NCBI RefSeq assembly: GCF_025562755.1
Contig: NZ_CP103300.1
Coordinates: 2,915,001 to 2,979,000 of the forward strand
DNA length: 64,000 bases
Reading direction: 5' to 3'
Source: Endozoicomonas euniceicola
Lineage (GTDB): Bacteria; Pseudomonadota; Gammaproteobacteria; Pseudomonadales; Endozoicomonadaceae
Part shown: piece by piece, positions 10,110 through 18,481 of the stretch
Layout of the letters: each line of letters opens with the position of its first letter
Position numbering within the stretch: position 1 is the first letter of the stretch
Made by a program: the position numbers and the translations under genes
The notes under the pieces: generated by a model
What the model was told of the DNA's origin: nothing
Seen by the model: the letters and a program-made list of their open reading frames with translations, nothing else
Databases searched by the model: none

Positions 10110-11231
10110 ATGCGTGGCATGTTACTGGGTTTTACCACCCTGTTGCTGGCTCTGGTGTATCAGTTGTCTGGCCAGCCTGCAGATGGCGATGTCCACCAGG
10201 TGGCTCAGGTGCACCTGGCTGACGACAGTCGGTTAGTCGTAATTGGCAGTAACCGTATTGGGGAGCAGCGGTTGCAGGTTCGTCTTGAAAGCGACCGGAA
10301 TTCAGGTCGTGTTTACGAGGCCAGTAACCGGCTGAATGGCTCCATGGAATACGATGAATATTATCAGCCAGGCGACCGGGTGCTGGTGGCTATTCAAGGG
10401 CTGGAAACCGGCGATACGCCTCAGGTCAGGGTATTGTCTCACTATCGACTCCCGGTGCTGGGTGGGTTGCTGGCTGTTTTTGCCCTTGGCTTGCTGTTGT
10501 ATGCCGGTCGTGTGGGAGTCAAGTCGCTGCTTTCATTTCTGGGCTCGGTCATTATTGTCTGGAAACTCCTGATACCGGGCCTTCTGGCAGGGATTTCCCC
10601 GGTCATCATGACTGCACTGACCCTGGCGGCATTGAGCGCATTGATTATCATCTCGGTGGCTGGGTGGAGTCATAAAGGTCAGGTTGCACTGGCGGGTACC
10701 CTGATAGGATTGGTGGTGACCTCACTGCTGTGCCTGCTGGTAGGACGCTGGCTTCATCTTGATGGTATGTCCCAGCCCCTTGCCCAATCATTGCTGTTTG
10801 AAACGGGCATGCACCTGAATATGCTGGATATTTTTTATGCCGCCATTGTTATTGGAGCCAGTGGTGCCGCCATGGATGTGGCGATGGAGATGGCTGCCAC
10901 TATGGAGGAGATTCAACTGAATCATCCCGATATTAGTCGCTCCGCTCTCTTACGTTCCGGGTTTCGGGTGGGCAATGCTGTGATTGGCACAATGACAACC
11001 ACGTTGCTGCTGGCTTACTCCGGTGGATTTTTGACTCTGTTAATGCTGTTTATCAGTCGGGATACCAGTCTGATTCAAGTCATTAATATGAAGCTGGTGG
11101 CATCAGAAGCTGCACGAACACTGATTGGTAGTCTGGCACTGGTTATTGTTGCTCCCGTTACGGCCTGGATTGCTTCATGGGTTTACGTGAAGGATGAGGG
11201 TCTGGTTTCCGGGACGGTGGCCAAAGTTTAG
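10110..11231 (+). CDS. YibE/F family integral membrane protein
   Basis: A 373-aa protein taking ATG 10110 as start (MRGMLLGFTTLLLALVYQL). An in-frame ATG at 10074 would sit inside the hairpin and give an odd leader. An N-terminal anchor is followed by an extracytoplasmic beta-rich domain of about 100 aa (DGDVHQVAQVHLADDSRLVV...) and then about seven membrane segments. GASGAAMDVAMEMAATMEEI is typical of the family. The molecular function is unknown; some Gram-positive relatives have been linked to bacteriocin or ion handling. The convergent ispG gene follows. Confidence 0.85.
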   Translation: MRGMLLGFTTLLLALVYQLSGQPADGDVHQVAQVHLADDSRLVVIGSNRIGEQRLQVRLESDRNSGRVYEASNRLNGSMEYDEYYQPGDRVLVAIQGLETGDTPQVRVLSHYRLPVLGGLLAVFALGLLLYAGRVGVKSLLSFLGSVIIVWKLLIPGLLAGISPVIMTALTLAALSALIIISVAGWSHKGQVALAGTLIGLVVTSLLCLLVGRWLHLDGMSQPLAQSLLFETGMHLNMLDIFYAAIVIGASGAAMDVAMEMAATMEEIQLNHPDISRSALLRSGFRVGNAVIGTMTTTLLLAYSGGFLTLLMLFISRDTSLIQVINMKLVASEAARTLIGSLALVIVAPVTAWIASWVYVKDEGLVSGTVAKV

Positions 11232-11326
11232 TACACGGTTTCAATGACTTTTACGGGGTATGTAGATTGGGAGTCGTTACGCTCTTCCCAACCTACAGTT
11301 GTTAAAAGGATCCGGAAAGGGCTGAA

Positions 11327-12562
11327 TCAGCTGGAAGCGATCAGCTCGCTTCGGGGCGGATAAGTCTTGTGAACATAGTCCTCAATCATCTGCTTGTACT
11401 CTTCAGCAATATTCTCGCCTTTAAGCGTTTTCACTTTTTTACCGTCTACAAACACTGGCGCTGAAGGTGCTTCTCCGGTTCCGGGCAAACTGATACCAAT
11501 ATTGGCATGCTTGCTCTCGCCGGGACCGTTTACGACACAACCCATCACGGCGACTTTCATATCTTCAACGCCGACCAGCTGGTGTCTCCAGGTGACCATT
11601 TTGGTGCGTAGGAAAACATCCACCTCATCGGTCAGTACCCGGAAAAAGGTGCTGGTGGTTCGACCACAGCCGGGGCAGGCGGTCACTTCTGGTGCAAAAC
11701 TGCGAACTTCCAACGCCTGAAGAATCTGCTGGGAAACAATGACTTCACGATCCCGGCTGCCATTGGGCTCAGGGGTCAGCGAGGTGCGGATGGTATTACC
11801 AATACCCTGCTGCAACAGAATGCCCATGGCGATACTCGATGCGACAATGCCCTTACTGCCCATTCCTGCTTCTGTCAGCCCCAGGTGCAGGGCGTACTGG
11901 CAACGATCGGCCAGCATCTGGTAAACGCTGATCAAATCCTGCACACGGGACACCTTGCAGGAAATAACAATCCTGTTCTCTCCCAGGCCACGTTTAACCG
12001 CCGCATCAGCACTGGTGATAGCTGATAGAACCAGTGCTTCATGCAGAATTTCCTGGGACGGTTTCGGGTTGTCCGACCTGGCGTTTTCATCCATCAAACG
12101 GGTGGACAACTCTTTGTCCAGGCTGCCCCAGTTCACGCCGATACGCACAGGCTTGTCGTATTTGATGGCAACATCGATCATGGCATTGAAACGGTCGTCT
12201 TTTTTATTGCCAAAACCAACGTTACCGGGGTTGATGCGGTACTTGTCCAGTAGCCGGGCGGTTTCATCGTATTTGGTCAGCAGCAGATGACCGTTGTAGT
12301 GGAAGTCACCAACAATAGGAACATGATAACCATCGGCACGGAGCTGACGGTAGATTTCAGGCACTGCGGCAGCCGCTTCTTCAGTGTTGACCGTTACCCG
12401 AACCATTTCCGAGCCAGCATCAGCCAGCAGCCTGATCTGGGCCACGGTCTTTTCAACATCAGCGGTGTCCGTATCAGTCATGGACTGAACGACCACAGGG
12501 GCATCACCGCCTATGGTGACAGGTCCAACCTTAACTGAATGGGTTTGATGGCGTGGGCCCAT
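11327..12562 (-). CDS. ispG: 4-hydroxy-3-methylbut-2-en-1-yl diphosphate synthase (flavodoxin)
   Basis: Penultimate enzyme of the MEP isoprenoid pathway, a cytoplasmic [4Fe-4S] enzyme converting MEcPP to HMBPP. The 411-aa protein matches the family from VGPVTIGGDAPVVVQSMTDTDT (N-terminal TIM barrel) to the cluster-binding end, with Cys ligands in ACPGCGRT and CVVNGPGE. Gene order differs from E. coli, where ispG follows rodZ; here it is a lone gene on the minus strand, convergent with yibE/F. Confidence 0.97.
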   Translation of the reverse strand: MGPRHQTHSVKVGPVTIGGDAPVVVQSMTDTDTADVEKTVAQIRLLADAGSEMVRVTVNTEEAAAAVPEIYRQLRADGYHVPIVGDFHYNGHLLLTKYDETARLLDKYRINPGNVGFGNKKDDRFNAMIDVAIKYDKPVRIGVNWGSLDKELSTRLMDENARSDNPKPSQEILHEALVLSAITSADAAVKRGLGENRIVISCKVSRVQDLISVYQMLADRCQYALHLGLTEAGMGSKGIVASSIAMGILLQQGIGNTIRTSLTPEPNGSRDREVIVSQQILQALEVRSFAPEVTACPGCGRTTSTFFRVLTDEVDVFLRTKMVTWRHQLVGVEDMKVAVMGCVVNGPGESKHANIGISLPGTGEAPSAPVFVDGKKVKTLKGENIAEEYKQMIEDYVHKTYPPRSELIASS

Positions 12563-12794
12563 TAAGCTGAATCCTCCGGGGAAGCGAATAGTAGAGAATG
12601 AAAAATTTCTTAAAGTTTATCACTTATTCGGCAAGGGAACAGGGATGGAGTCGTTTAGGGCTTTCAATCGCACTCGTTTATGGGTTTGTACTTATATGCT
12701 ATCGTAAGGCCGCAGTATGATATTGACGTTCTTTTTGCATTGTGTGGGTAAAGCTTACTCATTTAGAGATTTATGAAAATATTAGGAGAATCTC

Positions 12795-13307
12795 TTGATT
12801 AAATTAAAAGCGATGGCTGCTGCGCTGTTTACAACAGTAGTTACTTTGACCGTTCCTGTTGCTGAGGCTAACGGGGCGGCGGGTTCTGGCCCAAACCCTT
12901 ACACAGATTGTGGTATTGGTGCGGCTTTGTTTGCGGACACACACTGGGCAGCTGTGACCTCAAACGTAATTTGGGATTTAGGTTCTACTGCGCTGACTTC
13001 CGCCACTGCAAGTCCCGAAACCTGTAATGGCAAGAATGTTAAGACTGCGCAATTTATTATTGATAATTACCATAACATTGCTGAAGAAACCGCTTATGGC
13101 GAAGGCGAGCATTTGAGCGCGATGCTGAATGTTCGTGGCTGTCAGGTGTCTTCTCATGCTGGCATAATCTCTTCTGTGCGTTCGGATATGGCAAGCTATC
13201 TGGCTTCTCCTGCTTATACAGATTTAAGCGATATCGAAAAGGCTTCCCAGTATTACAGAGCAATGGAATCTGGTGTCAGCCAGTTCGCAGGCAGCTGCTC
13301 TTCCTGA
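12795..13307 (+). CDS. DUF3015 family secreted protein
   Basis: Exported protein of 170 aa with a clear signal peptide (MAAALFTTVVTLTVPVAEA, cleavage after AEA). The NPYTDCGIGAALF segment and the C-terminal GCQVSSHAG region are typical of DUF3015, a proteobacterial envelope family without known function. The start is TTG 12795, supported by AGGAG 7-10 bases upstream. The next gene begins 5 bp after the stop, and DUF3015/DUF4105 pairs occur together in other genomes, so they probably form an operon. Confidence 0.85.
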   Translation: MIKLKAMAAALFTTVVTLTVPVAEANGAAGSGPNPYTDCGIGAALFADTHWAAVTSNVIWDLGSTALTSATASPETCNGKNVKTAQFIIDNYHNIAEETAYGEGEHLSAMLNVRGCQVSSHAGIISSVRSDMASYLASPAYTDLSDIEKASQYYRAMESGVSQFAGSCSS

Positions 13308-13312
13308 ATAAT

Positions 13313-15277
13313 GTGATTCTTTTAAATGCAGTGTTGACCTCATGTCGGCACTGTTTCAGCCATTATTTTATTGGTTTTATCTCGCTTGTGTTCCATGTAG
13401 TATTTTTAGTACTTGTTGTGCTTGTTTCCAATACTCACGCATCAGTCATTGATGATCATGATTTGAGCTTTTACGTCCATAAAGCGAAAAGTACGAGACT
13501 GCATGAACATTCTACCTGGCAGAAGCTGTTGGTTTATGAGCAACAGTGGACTGGTAGAAATGTACGAAGTGCGATTCATTCAGATTCATTCTTCAACGCT
13601 CCAACCGGATATAAAGATCCTGAAGCGGAGCTGTTAGCAACATTAAAAGCAATTGCCAGGCCGGAAGAATCTAACCCGAATTTACATGCCCAGTGCCGGT
13701 TTCCTGCCAGGTATTTTTGGTTAAAAGGTCAACTTGATTTTTCTGAGAAAGATATTCCTTCCGTCAATTGCCCTGAATTTAATGAATGGTCAATGAAGGG
13801 GGAAGTTGATTCTTTAAGCATTGTGTTCGCAACGGGGTTTTTAGGAAATCCGGCTTCGTATTATGGACACACATTATTAAAACTGAACAATAAAAACTCA
13901 AATAATAATCGTTTGCTCGACATGAGTGTGAACTATGGGGCTATTGTTCCTGACGGTGAAGACCCGATCACTTACATAGTCAAGGGGTTGTCAGGGGGCT
14001 ATGACGCTGGCTTTAGTCACACAGAGTACTATTTTCACAATCAGAGTTATGGTGAAATTGAGCTTCGTGATCTTTGGGAGTATGAGCTTAACCTTTCATC
14101 CAACGATGTAAGAATGATTCTTGCGCATACGTGGGAAGTAATGGGTGAAGAATATACCTATTACTTTTTGAATAAAAACTGTGCTTACAGAATGGGGGAG
14201 TTATTCGAGATTATTGATGGCATTAAGGTTAATCCGGATACCCGGTTTTGGGTTATTCCCCAGGCGCAGATACTTCGGCTTGGCCAATCCGAGTACAAGG
14301 GGGAACCATTGGTTCGTGACATTCAGTTTCACCCTTCAAGACAATCAAGACTTTATGAACGTTTCTCTTTATTAAGCTATCAAGAGCAAACCGTTTTGAA
14401 GCAGGCGGTTGGTGAAATAAGTACTCTTGAAGAGCCAGTATTTGATGCGCTGCCAGATGACTCTCGCTATCAAATACTGGACACTTTAATTGATTACTAC
14501 CAGTTTAGAGAAACACTTTCAGGCGACAGTAAAGAAGAACAGCAACAATATCAGAAAGCGCTATACAAGCGATATCAACTGCCTCCGAAAGCCCCTTCAG
14601 AGTTGAACCATTACCCTTCTCCACCTCATAGAGGTCGGCAACCGAGTTATGTTCAGGCAGGTGTCGTGAGCCATAAGCAGTATGGTAATGGTTTATCACT
14701 AACGGTCAGGCCTGCTTATTACGATGCTCTCGATTCTGGTTCGGAGCATGTGGAATACGGAGAGCTTATTATGGGGCAGTTCTCTGTAGAGTCATACAGT
14801 GGCTTAAGCAGAATCCGTGCGATCGACTTTATCAGCATCCAGAGTCTGAACACTCATGTGACCGGCCTTCCTGAAGATTCCAGTTCAGCCTGGCGTTTGA
14901 AGGCTGGATTGCAGTCAGCCAGTATGACCTGTTCGAGTCAATGTCTTGCGGCTCGTGTAGAAGGCGACAAAGGTTATGTATGGAGACTCAATCGTCAGCT
15001 GGTTGTGGGTGTACATCTTGGCGGTGCGTTAATGGATAATCGCTTTGGTACTGGCAATGTCGAGCTGAGAGTTACCAGTCATGGTATTTTCGATGTGACT
15101 GAAAACTTTAGAGTCAAGCTAGAGCACCAACACAAAAGGTTGGTGGATGTTGGAAGAAGCTTGAATAATACTCAGCTGGATGCCCGATATCGGCTGTCTA
15201 AAAATAAAGATATCAGAATTTCTTATCAGTCTTCGGACTCAAGTCGCTTCCTTCTTGCTTTGGGTTACTATTGGTAG
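13313..15277 (+). CDS. DUF4105 domain (Lnb-like) outer-membrane or periplasmic protein
   Basis: A 654-aa protein starting at GTG 13313, with a hydrophobic leader of about residues 15-43 ending NTHA. The middle (about 170-300) is the DUF4105 domain: FATGFLGNPASYYGHTLLK, SHTEYYFHNQSYGEIE and the Cys-containing FLNKNCAYRMGE, which belongs to a papain-like/NlpC-type fold. The C-terminal 200 aa are strand-rich and end in aromatic residues (FLLALGYYW), consistent with a small outer-membrane barrel. Function is unknown; it is paired with the DUF3015 gene. Confidence 0.8.
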   Translation: MILLNAVLTSCRHCFSHYFIGFISLVFHVVFLVLVVLVSNTHASVIDDHDLSFYVHKAKSTRLHEHSTWQKLLVYEQQWTGRNVRSAIHSDSFFNAPTGYKDPEAELLATLKAIARPEESNPNLHAQCRFPARYFWLKGQLDFSEKDIPSVNCPEFNEWSMKGEVDSLSIVFATGFLGNPASYYGHTLLKLNNKNSNNNRLLDMSVNYGAIVPDGEDPITYIVKGLSGGYDAGFSHTEYYFHNQSYGEIELRDLWEYELNLSSNDVRMILAHTWEVMGEEYTYYFLNKNCAYRMGELFEIIDGIKVNPDTRFWVIPQAQILRLGQSEYKGEPLVRDIQFHPSRQSRLYERFSLLSYQEQTVLKQAVGEISTLEEPVFDALPDDSRYQILDTLIDYYQFRETLSGDSKEEQQQYQKALYKRYQLPPKAPSELNHYPSPPHRGRQPSYVQAGVVSHKQYGNGLSLTVRPAYYDALDSGSEHVEYGELIMGQFSVESYSGLSRIRAIDFISIQSLNTHVTGLPEDSSSAWRLKAGLQSASMTCSSQCLAARVEGDKGYVWRLNRQLVVGVHLGGALMDNRFGTGNVELRVTSHGIFDVTENFRVKLEHQHKRLVDVGRSLNNTQLDARYRLSKNKDIRISYQSSDSSRFLLALGYYW

Positions 15278-15395
15278 ATTGCAATATGATCAGTAGGCGT
15301 CTAACGCGAGTCACTGCTGTTCGGTTAAAAAATCTGACTTTCCCTGAAGAGTCTGTTCTCACCGTTTAGGGGTGCAGCATTCAATAACTTACCGG

Positions 15396-15472
15396 GCTGT
15401 TGGCTTTTGGCTTTTGGCTATTAGCTGCTCATACAGCCAACCGCCAAAAGCCAAAAGCCAAAAGCCAACAGC
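15396..15472. repeat. Inverted heptamer element (GGCTTTT / GCCAAAA hairpin)
   Basis: Left arm 15396-15418 and right arm 15450-15472 are perfect 23-bp complements built from 7-bp units (TGGCTTT type against GCCAAAA). The loop is about 31 nt. It lies between the DUF4105 gene and trpR. It may double as a transcription barrier but has no T-run. Confidence 0.85.
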
Positions 15473-15527
15473 GGTATATTATGTTCTGCTGCTTCCCTTA
15501 GGTACATAACACGATCAGAACAAAGGC

Positions 15528-15540
15528 TGTACTAGTGTAC
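15528..15540 (+). promoter_or_regulatory. trp operator-like site upstream of trpR
   Basis: TGTACTAGTGTAC carries the GTACTAGT half-site of the E. coli trp operator, followed by TACGATAGTAC, which gives a second TAGTAC half. It lies 35-45 bp before the TrpR start codon, consistent with autoregulation as in enterobacterial trpR. Confidence 0.6.
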
Positions 15541-15573
15541 TGTTACGATAGTACGATTTTTTGGATTCAAGCA

Positions 15574-15861
15574 ATGCCCAAAAACCAGTGGAGTCAGCTT
15601 ACAGAACTGCTGCATAAGCAGAGTCATGCCGGGGACCTGGAAAAGCTGCTGATGATCTTGCTGGCGCCTGAAGAACGGGACTCTATTGCAACCCGTCTAT
15701 CGATTTTGAAGGCCCTGTTAGATGGCAAACAGTCCCAGCGAGAGGTCGCTGCCGGGCTGGGGGTCAGCATTGCCACGATTACCAGAGGGTCGAACAATCT
15801 TAAGTCGCTGGAAGAAGCGGATAAACAATTCCTTATCAAGCAGATTGGAATAAGCGAATGA
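15574..15861 (+). CDS. trpR: Trp operon repressor TrpR
   Basis: Dimeric helical repressor that binds L-tryptophan and shuts off tryptophan synthesis and uptake genes. The 95-aa chain from ATG 15574 covers the family: LLAPEERDSIATR, then the helix-turn-helix QREVAAGLGVSIATITRGSN. An upstream start (15535) would add 13 unlikely residues and would overlap the operator-like site. The stop overlaps the next start by 4 bp (ATGA), so trpR is co-translated with an aromatic amino-acid permease gene. Confidence 0.93.
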   Translation: MPKNQWSQLTELLHKQSHAGDLEKLLMILLAPEERDSIATRLSILKALLDGKQSQREVAAGLGVSIATITRGSNNLKSLEEADKQFLIKQIGISE

Positions 15862-17117
15862 GTGAAGCAGTACTGACGGGCGTGGAAGCCCGGAGTCAGA
15901 AGCGTGGTGGGTCTGTGCTCGGAGGAGCATTGATCGTTGCCGGAACCAGTATCGGCGCAGGTATGTTTTCCCTGCCAGTGATCACCAGCGGCGCATGGTT
16001 TGGCTGGTCTCTGGTCATGCTTCTGATCGGCTGGTACTGCATGTATAGCGCCGGGCTGTATTTGCTGGAAGCCAATCTTCGCCACCGGGAAGGTGCCAGC
16101 TTTGACACTATGGCTCAGGCAACGCTGGGCAATTTCGGGCGTCTGATCAATGGGCTGTCGGTGGGCTTTGTCTGCTACATCCTGACTTATGCCTACATTT
16201 CGGGTGGCAGTTCAATCATTGCACACACACTGCAATCAGTGGCTGATATAAATGTAGGAACAGAGCTGGCCGGTATTTTGTTTGCTGTTATCCTGGGTTC
16301 TGTCGTGGTATTCGGACCCATGGCGGTGGATAAAGTGACAACCGCTATGCTGGGTGCCATGGTGATTACCTTCCTGGGTTTCAGTGGTGGTCTGCTGGAT
16401 AATGTCAGTACCAGCAACCTGTTCAACGGCCTGCCACTGTCTGAAAGCAGCCCGTTTGCGCTGGGCATGCTTCCCTTTATTGCGGTCAGCTTTGGCTTCC
16501 AGACCTGTATTCCCAGCCTGACCGGTTACATGAAACATGACAGTAGCCGCCTGAAATCTACCCTTCTGATTGGCTCTGTGCTGGCTCTGGCCTTTTACCT
16601 GATCTGGCAGCTGGTGATCCTGGGCAACCTGTCCCGTGAACAGTTCCCGGCGATTATTGCTTCTGGCGGTAACATTGGTGACCTGGTTCTGGCACTGGAA
16701 CAAACCGGGCTGAACATGAGTACTTCCAAGATGCTGCAGCTGTTCTCACACCTGGCAGTAGCCACCTCTTTCCTGGGTGTATCCATGGGGCTGTTTGACT
16801 ACATTGCTGATTTCTTTGGTTTCAGCAATGATCTGCCGGGACGACTGAAAACAGCGGCAGTCACCTTTGTTCCTCCAACGGTTCTGGGTGTGATGCTGCC
16901 AAATGGCTTTATTACTGCTATCGGTTTTGCAGGTATTGGCGCCATGATCTTCTGTACGATTTCTCCGGTGCTGATGGCGATTAAAGGTCGCTCTGGGCAG
17001 GATGAGTACCAGGTATCCGGCGGTAAGCCAAGAATGGCAGTGGTATTCGGCTTCGGTCTGGTCGTGCTGGTTCTGGAGATGGCGAATATGATGGGAATGC
17101 TGCCAACCTTTGGTTGA
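15858..17117 (+). CDS. mtr: Aromatic amino acid (tryptophan) permease, Mtr/TnaB type
   Basis: Inner-membrane proton symporter of the HAAAP family, 419 aa with about 11 membrane spans. The N-terminal GGALIVAGTSIGAGMFSLPV segment is the family signature, and IAVSFGFQTCIPSLTGY is also typical. Overlap with trpR and an operator-like site upstream point to tryptophan as substrate; tyrosine permeases (TyrP) are close relatives and cannot be excluded. A hairpin with a T-run follows. Confidence 0.9.
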   Translation: MSEAVLTGVEARSQKRGGSVLGGALIVAGTSIGAGMFSLPVITSGAWFGWSLVMLLIGWYCMYSAGLYLLEANLRHREGASFDTMAQATLGNFGRLINGLSVGFVCYILTYAYISGGSSIIAHTLQSVADINVGTELAGILFAVILGSVVVFGPMAVDKVTTAMLGAMVITFLGFSGGLLDNVSTSNLFNGLPLSESSPFALGMLPFIAVSFGFQTCIPSLTGYMKHDSSRLKSTLLIGSVLALAFYLIWQLVILGNLSREQFPAIIASGGNIGDLVLALEQTGLNMSTSKMLQLFSHLAVATSFLGVSMGLFDYIADFFGFSNDLPGRLKTAAVTFVPPTVLGVMLPNGFITAIGFAGIGAMIFCTISPVLMAIKGRSGQDEYQVSGGKPRMAVVFGFGLVVLVLEMANMMGMLPTFG

Positions 17118-17158
17118 TTGATAGCTATTCCAGCCTGAACCGTTCTTTCTTCTTCAAG

Positions 17159-17191
17159 CCTGATATGTCGCAAGATGTGTCAGGTTTTTTT
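17159..17191 (+). terminator. Terminator of the trpR-mtr operon
   Basis: CCTGATAT ... ATGTGTCAGG forms an imperfect stem followed directly by TTTTTTT, about 45 bp after the permease stop codon. Confidence 0.7.
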
Positions 17192-17230
17192 ATGCTTTCA
17201 TGGAAATTTTCCCATAAACGAGAAAGCATA

Positions 17231-17410
17231 ATGGCTAAAGAAACCACCGTACGCGCCCGCATTGATGAAAGCCTCAAAGAAGAAGCTGAGAACGTTCTGA
17301 AAGAGCTGGGTATCACCACGTCTCAGGCGATTAACATCTATTTCAGCCAGATAGTACTTCGTCAGGGATTACCGTTTGATGTGACGATACCCAAAAAACA
17401 CCTAAACTGA
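17231..17410 (+). CDS. RelB/DinJ family antitoxin, orphan
   Basis: A 59-aa ribbon-helix-helix antitoxin from ATG 17231: ETTVRARIDESLKEEAENVL, then ELGITTSQAINIYFSQIV and GLPFDVTIP. DinJ/RelB proteins bind their own promoter and neutralise a YafQ/RelE RNase. No toxin gene follows: the next gene is a hydrolase 38 bp downstream. The antitoxin is therefore an orphan, perhaps kept against a toxin elsewhere. The longer reading frame beginning at 17114 runs through the preceding terminator and is not used. Confidence 0.85.
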   Translation: MAKETTVRARIDESLKEEAENVLKELGITTSQAINIYFSQIVLRQGLPFDVTIPKKHLN

Positions 17411-17448
17411 AGCCGTACTGAAAACCTTCCATGGGGTAGCGATTTTCC

Positions 17449-18372
17449 ATGACTGCTCTTTTCAAAACCAGGCAAAACAAGCACTGCGCGCCTGGCGTGC
17501 AATGGATTGAACTGGATAATGGCTACAGGGTATGGACGCTCAGGGTTGGCCGTGGTGCTGTTAAAGTACTGACGTTACACGGTGGCCCCGGAAGTACCCA
17601 TGAATATCTGGAGTGTCTGGAGGACTATCTGGTTCCGGCAGGCATTGAGGTTATTTTTTATGACCAGCTGGGTTCCTGGTGTTCTGACCAGCCTGATGAT
17701 GACACGCTCTGGCAGCTGGATCGCTTTGTTGATGAAATCGAGCAGGTTCGCAAGGCTCTGGAACTGGATGACTTCTACCTGTTCGGTCACTCCGGTGGCG
17801 GGTTATTTGCTATTGAGTATGCCCTGAAATATCAGGCTCATTTAAAAGGACTGGTGCTGAGCGGCATTACGGGCAGCATTCAGTCTTACGTGACCCACAT
17901 TAACCATATCAGGGAGCATTTGCCGCCCCCGGTGGTTGAGCAGCTGAAAGCCTTTGAAGACAACGATGACCAGGACAATGAGGCGTACCAGAAACTTCTG
18001 GATGAGTACCTTTACCGGCAGTTTATTTGCCGCCTGCCTGAATGGCCCGATGCCCTGAACCGGGCCTTTGAGCATTTGAATCATAATGTTTACAAAGCCA
18101 TGCAGGGCAATAATGAGTTCGTGTTCACAGGCAATCTGCTGGGCTGGGACCGCTGGAATGAGCTGGCTGAAATCCGAACCGCTACACTGGTTCTGGCCGG
18201 GCGGTACGACACCATGTCTCCGGATGACCAGCAACAGATGGCGTCTATTATTCCTCACAGCCGGGTGGTGATCTGTGATAACGGCAGCCATTTTTGCATG
18301 TGGGATGACCCGGAGAATTATCGTCGTGCATTAGTGGACTTCTTTCGGGATGTTGAGTCCGGGCGTCTGTAG
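17449..18372 (+). CDS. Alpha/beta hydrolase, proline iminopeptidase type
   Basis: A 307-aa cytoplasmic serine hydrolase. HGGPGS (oxyanion region, residues 44-49) is the proline iminopeptidase signature, the nucleophile elbow is GHSGGG, and the late DNGSHFCMWDDPE carries the catalytic His. The Asp is probably in AGRYDTMSPD. The family removes N-terminal proline or cleaves small acyl compounds. It has no signal peptide. The gene starts 38 bp after the relB-like gene, so it may share a transcript. Confidence 0.85.
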   Translation: MTALFKTRQNKHCAPGVQWIELDNGYRVWTLRVGRGAVKVLTLHGGPGSTHEYLECLEDYLVPAGIEVIFYDQLGSWCSDQPDDDTLWQLDRFVDEIEQVRKALELDDFYLFGHSGGGLFAIEYALKYQAHLKGLVLSGITGSIQSYVTHINHIREHLPPPVVEQLKAFEDNDDQDNEAYQKLLDEYLYRQFICRLPEWPDALNRAFEHLNHNVYKAMQGNNEFVFTGNLLGWDRWNELAEIRTATLVLAGRYDTMSPDDQQQMASIIPHSRVVICDNGSHFCMWDDPENYRRALVDFFRDVESGRL

Positions 18373-18481
18373 TCGCCCTCTAAGGTTTCTGTTGCGCAAA
18401 CCGATTAAACAGGCAGATGCCGGATAAAGGTTAAATGCCTTTATCCTTAACCGGTCACGCAAGGGACACAGGGACGTGGGA

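Noticed and set aside
11262..11300. Imperfect hairpin between yibE/F and ispG as a terminator
   Set aside because: The stem is interrupted and no T-run follows on either strand; too weak to list.
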